Assembly (NCBI GenBank): GCA_021234155.1
Contig: JAJEKV010000055.1
Coordinates: forward strand, 415,001-479,000
Length of the DNA stretch: 64,000 nt
DNA from: Isoetes taiwanensis
Taxonomy: Eukaryota; Streptophyta; Lycopodiopsida; Isoetales; Isoetaceae
Direction: 5' to 3'
In this document: positions 58,868-64,000 of the stretch, piece by piece
How positions within the stretch are numbered: the first letter of the stretch is position 1
Layout: each line of letters opens with the position of its first letter
Notes under the pieces: model-generated
What the model was told of the DNA's origin: nothing
The model's input: only the letters and a program-made list of their open reading frames with translations
The model's database searches: none
Translations under genes and position numbers: made by a program

Positions 58868-60554
58868 GCTATTCTTGGAATCTCTGATATGCAGGATGAT
58901 CCTCCAAGAATTTCTTTACTTGGGCTTTACCAACTGTATGCCCCAAGTTGTTAAGGATATTGGTGGGTGTCCTACCTTGCAGGGTTGTTACTAGCTCTTC
59001 CACCCTTCGATCTGAGGTGTAGGCCGCAGTGATGGCTAGTCGGCCTTGTCATCTATAGAGGACTACAAAGTTGAAGATGCTCAAAGCGATTGTTCTCTTC
59101 ACTAGTATGACATGATCGATGTTTTGAGGCAGTCGCGCATGTCTACCAATTTCTGAGAGAGCAATGAACATGAACACTCCTTCTTCCCTTGGGCTGATCT
59201 GGAGTGAATTATTGCTATCCTCCCGTTAGTAAGGAGTGGAAGGTAGTATCTCAGGGCCTTGTCATGTCCCACTTCCCTGGCCTCGTCTCCTGTCCTGATA
59301 CTGGACCTGTATCTTCCCGAGTAATCGTCTACTGGGACTGCTGTCAGATCTTCATAATCTGCCACCATGGACCTGAAGGCGATGAAGTTGATCTCACTTC
59401 TTTTGAGGCTGGTTGGAGTCGTTGATGAGGAGCTATGCAGGAGTGCACTGGTTGTCTTGTCTCGGATGCCCATCTGTTCTTGGATGGCGATGAATTCCTC
59501 TTCTGAAGGCAGCTCTCGCTAGGTCATGAGCTGACGAATGTTGTTGTAGGCTTCTATGTCGGAGCTGGATTGCCCTATATAAGTATTTGCTTCTCGTATG
59601 CTGACGGGGAAGTCTCGAGTCTCCCAGTCGATGAAGTCATCGAGGTCAAGCTGTTGGCGTAGAAGATGCAAAAGCTCATCTACTCTGTATCCTCGGTCTC
59701 TCAATTTTGGAAGGTTCTTGATGTCGTGCAGTAGGAGGTACTCCTGGCTTTTGATCATGACCGAGGTTAAGCTTGTGATGCCTAACCCGAGTGGGGGAGC
59801 TATCCTTGTCGTGCGCAGGAAACTCTGGAGTTTTTGCTCAGGTTGTTGCCGCTCTTGGATGGAGTCGACCTCAATCGACATCCTCGGCTTGTGTTTCTTC
59901 TCCTCCTTCTGGTTCCTCTTCTTCGTACTCCAGAAGCAACTGATCTTCTGCTGGGGAGGCAGGGGGCTCTATGTTCATTGGCTAGATAGAGGATTTCCCT
60001 ATTTGGGTTTGAACTCCGTGAAACAAGAATATGGCTACAGCAGCGGTATAGGAGAAATATCTTTTCCTATTTACTGCCATAGTCATATAGTCTGGCATGC
60101 GAGCAACCTTGTTGTCTAGGTATTTGGCAATGTTGGAAATATCGCTCAAGGCAGCTTGAAGGGTTGCCCTTGGTGCAAAGTATCCTATGCATGGAGGAAG
60201 CTCTGTTAGAGAAGGTCCTATTTTTTTGCGTGGAATTCTCGCATGACTTCCTTGTAATATGAGGTAGCTTCTATTATAGAATGTACATCAAGTTTTTTTC
60301 TGGAAGACTGAGAAGACTGAGTTGATGTAGGCTTCAGCTACATGAACAACGACACTATACCATCGACTGAAGGATGAAGTGGCCATGATGCTGGTGTGAA
60401 TGGGATTACAAAACAGATCTATGAGCGTCTCTGAGATCAGAAAGATCGCCGTGGAGTGAGGAGCGAAGCTGTGGGTTGCAATTGAGGGTTCTAGGTATAT
60501 GAGGCAAGAGCATGAGCATGAGGAACTGCTATAGTGGCATATCTTTTTGTACAT
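58868..60554 (-). pseudogene. Unidentified decayed reading frame (possible captured or endogenous viral gene)
   Basis: A minus-strand coding-like region runs from about 60554 to a stop near 58868. Two stretches in one frame (59519-59881 and 59102-59473) are divided by a single stop codon. An acidic stretch (LLLEYEEEEPEGGEE, near 59900-59950) lies in another frame upstream. Further coding-like sequence lies at about 60000-60250 and 60288-60554, and downstream at about 58870-59100. Together they would be a protein of roughly 500 residues. I recognise no motif, transmembrane segment or plant family. It sits exactly between the gypsy gag and the duplicated segment. A virus-derived capsid-type or host gene captured next to the retrotransposon is possible; this is inference. 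Confidence 0.45.
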
Positions 60555-61522
60555 ACTCTAACAAGTATCACACAGACCATAACTCAAAAAGTTATATGGC
60601 ATCAATATTTACCTCCAAGACTAGGAATAATTCCTAATTGAAGCTCCGGCAAATCTAGTTGAGCATTTGAAGTTGCAGTACGAGCATGGCAACACTGCAA
60701 AAAGTTTATAATGTTTTGAGTCACCAGCACAGAATATAATGCTTCAGTCACCTTCTTTATTATGAGCGTCATTGTGCCTGTATGTTCTCAGTAGAAAGAG
60801 AGCTATACCATTGCAAGCTCCACACCACCCAATGCGAGGCCTTCGATTGCAGCAACAGAAGGCTTTCGTCCATCTATATATACATATACTAAAGGATCAG
60901 CTCATGCAATGATAGTGTACATTAAACAGACTAGAGAACATAATTATTCTCAATCATGTCCATGAGCCCTGATGGCAGCCGGCCCAAAATGACATGCTTC
61001 CTAAATATAAAACAACAAAAGAATGACTAGTCTGTGCAATGTGCAAAGGATAACTCTTTAGTTGATTACCTAGCTTTTGCATCTCGTGAAGGGTGTTAAT
61101 ATCAAAGCCTCCTGAAAATCTGCCAACTTCACCTGTAAATTAATGAGAATTGAATTGAACTGATTTTTATTGTCAACAGAGACCAAATTGCCGCTTAGAA
61201 TTTAAGACTTATAGAGGTTACCAACAAAAAAAAATGGCCTTGGTGTCAATTCTTCTTTGTGCTTCCTCATATTTGTCTTTTAGATCTCGCAACACTGCCA
61301 AATATTCATGAATAGTTGCACATTTAGATGCTATAGAAGAAATATGGTGTGCTTGACCAATTTGAACTACAGAACACAAATAAATCATACTCTCCCCTCC
61401 CAAAAAAAAAAAAAAAGAGGAGAGACAGAACAGCTACGAAATGACTCACATGGCAATGTAAGAGGATTGACATGCGGGTTTTTGATAGTGAGGATCGCAT
61501 CACCATCACCGGCGACGTTCAT
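60555..61522 (-). pseudogene. Truncated multifunctional protein pseudogene (exons 1-6)
   Basis: Equivalents of exons 1 to 6 of the gene at 46395-50696 are present (for example 61450-61522 for exon 1). Exon 2 (61222-61294) has one extra A, shifting the frame. Exon 4 has lost an A and its donor GT is AT (near 60950). Exon 5 has a 3-bp deletion near 60822. Everything after exon 6 is missing, so no functional enzyme can be made. Start codon and upstream DNA are kept, so transcription is possible. Confidence 0.9.
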
Positions 61523-61881
61523 AGCTTCTCGAAGCTTGGTTGACTTCAAAAAATGAAAGATGGCATACGAATTGCCAAACACGTGAAAACAAGCGCTTAA
61601 GGGTGGGGCATGTAGTTCAATGGTGGGATAGGACTATAGGAATGGTGTAACACTCCAGTTTTCTAGAGGCCATTTTTCGTTCTTTTTAGGAATGACCTAA
61701 GAATCTGATGGAACGCATACCTTCATGCTAGCAAGTTACACTAGATCGGCCCTTAGATATTTGTTTTTACACCTTGAAGTAATGTCCTCGCCTCGTGTCA
61801 TTTTGTCGTATTCACCTCCTTGGTGTCAGGTAACATGACTGCAATCTATTGCGCTATAGTAAGGTTATTGGTCTGGCCGAG

Positions 61882-61986
61882 GTCGATAACCAAAAATGCG
61901 TGGCCTCGGTTGTACTACGTCCTTGGCCAGGCCAAATATCTGGCCGAGGACGTACAACCGAGGACACGCATTTTTAGTTATCGACC
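61882..61986. mobile_element. Foldback hairpin element, copy 2
   Basis: Same hairpin as at 51042-51146, with arms GTCGATAACCAAAAATGCG and CGCATTTTTAGTTATCGAC and the same 9-nt loop. It differs by a 3-base insertion (CTA) in the left arm and a G-to-A change in the right arm. Confidence 0.8.
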
Positions 61987-62315
61987 AAGGCAAAAACCGA
62001 TAACCATCTTATTAGTTTTATATGGGTGAAATAGTATTGATTAATTATCAATACTCCTCTAGTACTAATAACTAGTTATCAGCCTGCACCAATAATGATA
62101 ACCAAAAAAGGAGGGCTCTCCCGTTACGCTAAAGAGTACTGAGGGTAGTTACTAGCATTTAGAGACTCTGAAGAAACCAAGGAGGAGGAAGAGTTTTATG
62201 ACACTAAAATTATTGTCACAACGGAGGGTTATCTATCATCTTGTAGTCATTACACTAAAAGTTTCGTTTTTCTGCAGATGATTAAAGAACTTGAGACATC
62301 CCAACACGGATGTGA

Positions 62316-63330
62316 CGTCCCCTGCTCATATACGGTGCTCCCATTGTATAAGAACCTGGAGTTCATCCCTCTGACACTGCATATGCTGATAGAGGCCGCC
62401 CACCTATCACCGAATTCTTGCTATCTGACAAGAACTCGATGGGGAGGAATGGATGTGTCATTCATCCCGTCTCCCTCGGGAATCGTCCGAGCAATGGAAG
62501 TGTGTACAAATGTAAGCACATAGCATCAAATAACATGCATGTCCACCTCAAAGGGTGGTTCACCATAGTATAACATCTGTAACAACAATATCAGTGACAT
62601 CACATAAGGGAATCCTACCCAAGGGTCAGACTCAAAGGGGTTGACTGACGGCTTGGGTCTTCAGGGGTCAAACAAACAGAGTTCATAACAGTGGACTTGG
62701 ATGGCATAGAACATAGCCGTTGGGTAGTCCGCTCCATCCGTCCATCCTGTGCATACTTTGCAGATTAGGCTGATAAGTGTTGGGAGTTGACCGTAGACTG
62801 CCGGGTGCATAGCCAAGGGGGCTACTCTTGGGTTGCATCTCCTTAGTCCTGATGAGGCAAGAGGAGATCATCACATCCAGAGGTACGCATGCCCATCCCA
62901 GGCGGCTAGAGAGCCACTGCTCGTCTACGACTTGAACCCCATTGAAGGTGAAGCATACCCAAGAGATGTCGAGCCCATGCCTTGCCCAGCAAACCATCAG
63001 GCCTAGCCAGCTAAGATCCCTGGTAGGCTTTACACACCAGACCAGAGGGATTAATTTGTAATGGGACATCTCCTTATATGCCGGTCTAGCCCCGCCACCA
63101 ATAGCCAGGCGGGCTCTTATGCACAGGTCGCGTTAATTGGGAATTAATGAGGACATCTAGCTACATCATCTATTAAGGCTTTCAGGGTCTCTACCTCTGC
63201 CTCCCAATACACAGGAGTGCACATAGAATAGACCATCATCATCAATAGACTGAAACATAGAATAACATCTAATCTATCTACCTAAATATACATGGTTAGG
63301 TGGACTGGAAGTCGGCATTGCACAACAGAT
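62316..63330 (-). repeat. Ty3/gypsy LTR, copy 5, truncated
   Basis: It matches LTR copy 4 from its 3' end to about two-thirds of its length, with an internal deletion near 63301, then stops at about 63330. The sequence to its left is the same flank as in copy 4 (GGATGTGACG) and not a PBS. It is therefore a duplicate of copy 4 and not the 5' LTR of the gypsy element. Confidence 0.8.
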
Positions 63331-64000
63331 ACAACAACCCCAATACTGGGTCCACATGTTGTTTTTCAGTGTGGTTTTTGCCAAAAAAACAATGTCAAAA
63401 AACCATGTGGTTATTTTTGTCCGATTTTGCTAGAAACGATGTGTAGTTTTTAGCCAAAATTTTCTACAGGTAGTTTTTTGGGAAAAAGTCTACACGTAGA
63501 CTTTTGTCAAAATTACCTATGCGTAGAAATTAACATGTGTTTCTACATGTTGTTTTTAAAGTTAACTGTAGTTTTCAAGTGTTTTTTTCCTAGAAAGTAG
63601 ACATGTTGTTTTCAATAAACTTAAAATATCCACATGTTATTTTAACTGTTGTTTTGCAAAAAAAGAAACAACACTAAAAAACCACGTAAAGAATTTTGTC
63701 TGACTTTGCTAGATACCACGCGTAGTTTTCTGGTTTTTTCTCTTAATTATGTTGTCTCCAAGTGTTGATTTCCACAAAAAGTTATATGTGGTTTTAAAAG
63801 AAAAATGTGGTTTCTCAAAACAATTGTTGTTTTCTAGTATTGTTTTTCCGATGAGAACAAATTTTGATATATCGTTTTACATAGAAATCACATGTAATTT
63901 TATAAAAATAGATGTTTTCAGCAAATGACATGGCTTTAAAAACAACACGATGGGTTGTTTTTCTTATAAAGGATGCATGTGTTGTTTTTTTTAAACAATA
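63331..64000. repeat. Degenerate AT-rich repeat with ACATGTTGTTTT motifs
   Basis: The motif ACATGTTGTTTT (or close variants) recurs near 63353, 63547, 63600 and 63631, mixed with its approximate inverse (AAAAACCATGTGG near 63398, AAAAACCACGTAAAG near 63677). No open frame or element boundary is visible. The repeat continues beyond the window. Confidence 0.55.

Larger units (their letters stand above)
60555..63330. repeat. Segmental duplication, copy 2
   Basis: It is collinear with 49744-54270 but shorter, lacking the two insertions of copy 1. It contains MFP exons 6 to 1, the upstream region, the foldback hairpin (61882-61986) and a truncated LTR. The junction at 60555 is abrupt and lies within the equivalent of intron 6. 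Confidence 0.9.

Noticed and set aside
62316..63330. The 5' LTR of the gypsy element at 54980-58700
   Set aside because: There is no PBS beside its inner end. The flank is the same as that of LTR copy 4, so it belongs to the duplicated segment.
1..64000. CRISPR array, operon or prokaryotic features
   Set aside because: No regularly spaced repeats are present, and the spliced genes and retrotransposons show a plant nuclear origin.

Overview
This window is nuclear DNA of a land plant, most likely a flowering plant. The evidence is two spliced plant genes with GT-AG introns (a plant-type TAF1 and a peroxisomal beta-oxidation multifunctional protein) set among plant-type copia and gypsy LTR retrotransposons, L1-like LINE pieces, Helitron ends and a PPR fragment. 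I cannot name the species. There is no operon structure, CRISPR array, rRNA gene or tRNA gene; the only tRNA-like strings are retrotransposon primer-binding sites.

Layout. 298-5767: a minus-strand Ty1/copia element with target-site duplication, both LTRs, PBS and PPT. Its LTRs are almost identical but its genes are broken. 5768-8656: a gypsy gag-like scrap and two LINE remnants, one with a YADD reverse-transcriptase motif. 8657-16060: old, mostly unassigned repeats, one Helitron 3' end and a tandem duplication carrying an exon-like block. 16101-18871: a long gypsy LTR with a PBS to its right and a PPT to its left, then an inverted partial LTR of the same family. 20185-20819: L1 reverse-transcriptase pieces, one joined in frame to a PPR fragment. 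22830-23698: another LINE 3' end.

25373-35169 (minus) is TAF1. I resolved 20 exons whose lengths sum to an open frame of 1,926 codons plus stop. 36142-45059 is repeat-rich: Helitron ends, tandemly duplicated exon-like units and gypsy LTR copies. 46395-50696 (minus) is the multifunctional protein gene: 18 exons, 715 codons, ending in the peroxisomal signal SRL, with one apparent GC-AG intron.

49744-54270 and 60555-63330 are two copies of one segment holding the 5' half of the multifunctional protein gene, its upstream DNA, a long hairpin element and a gypsy LTR. The second copy is a pseudogene. Between them lie a decayed minus-strand gypsy element without a 5' LTR and an unidentified decayed reading frame (58868-60554). 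The two host genes are unrelated in function: TAF1 acts in nuclear transcription initiation (TFIID), the multifunctional protein in peroxisomal fatty-acid breakdown. Most of the remaining sequence is mobile DNA at different stages of decay. Identity percentages were not computed; comparisons were made by eye.
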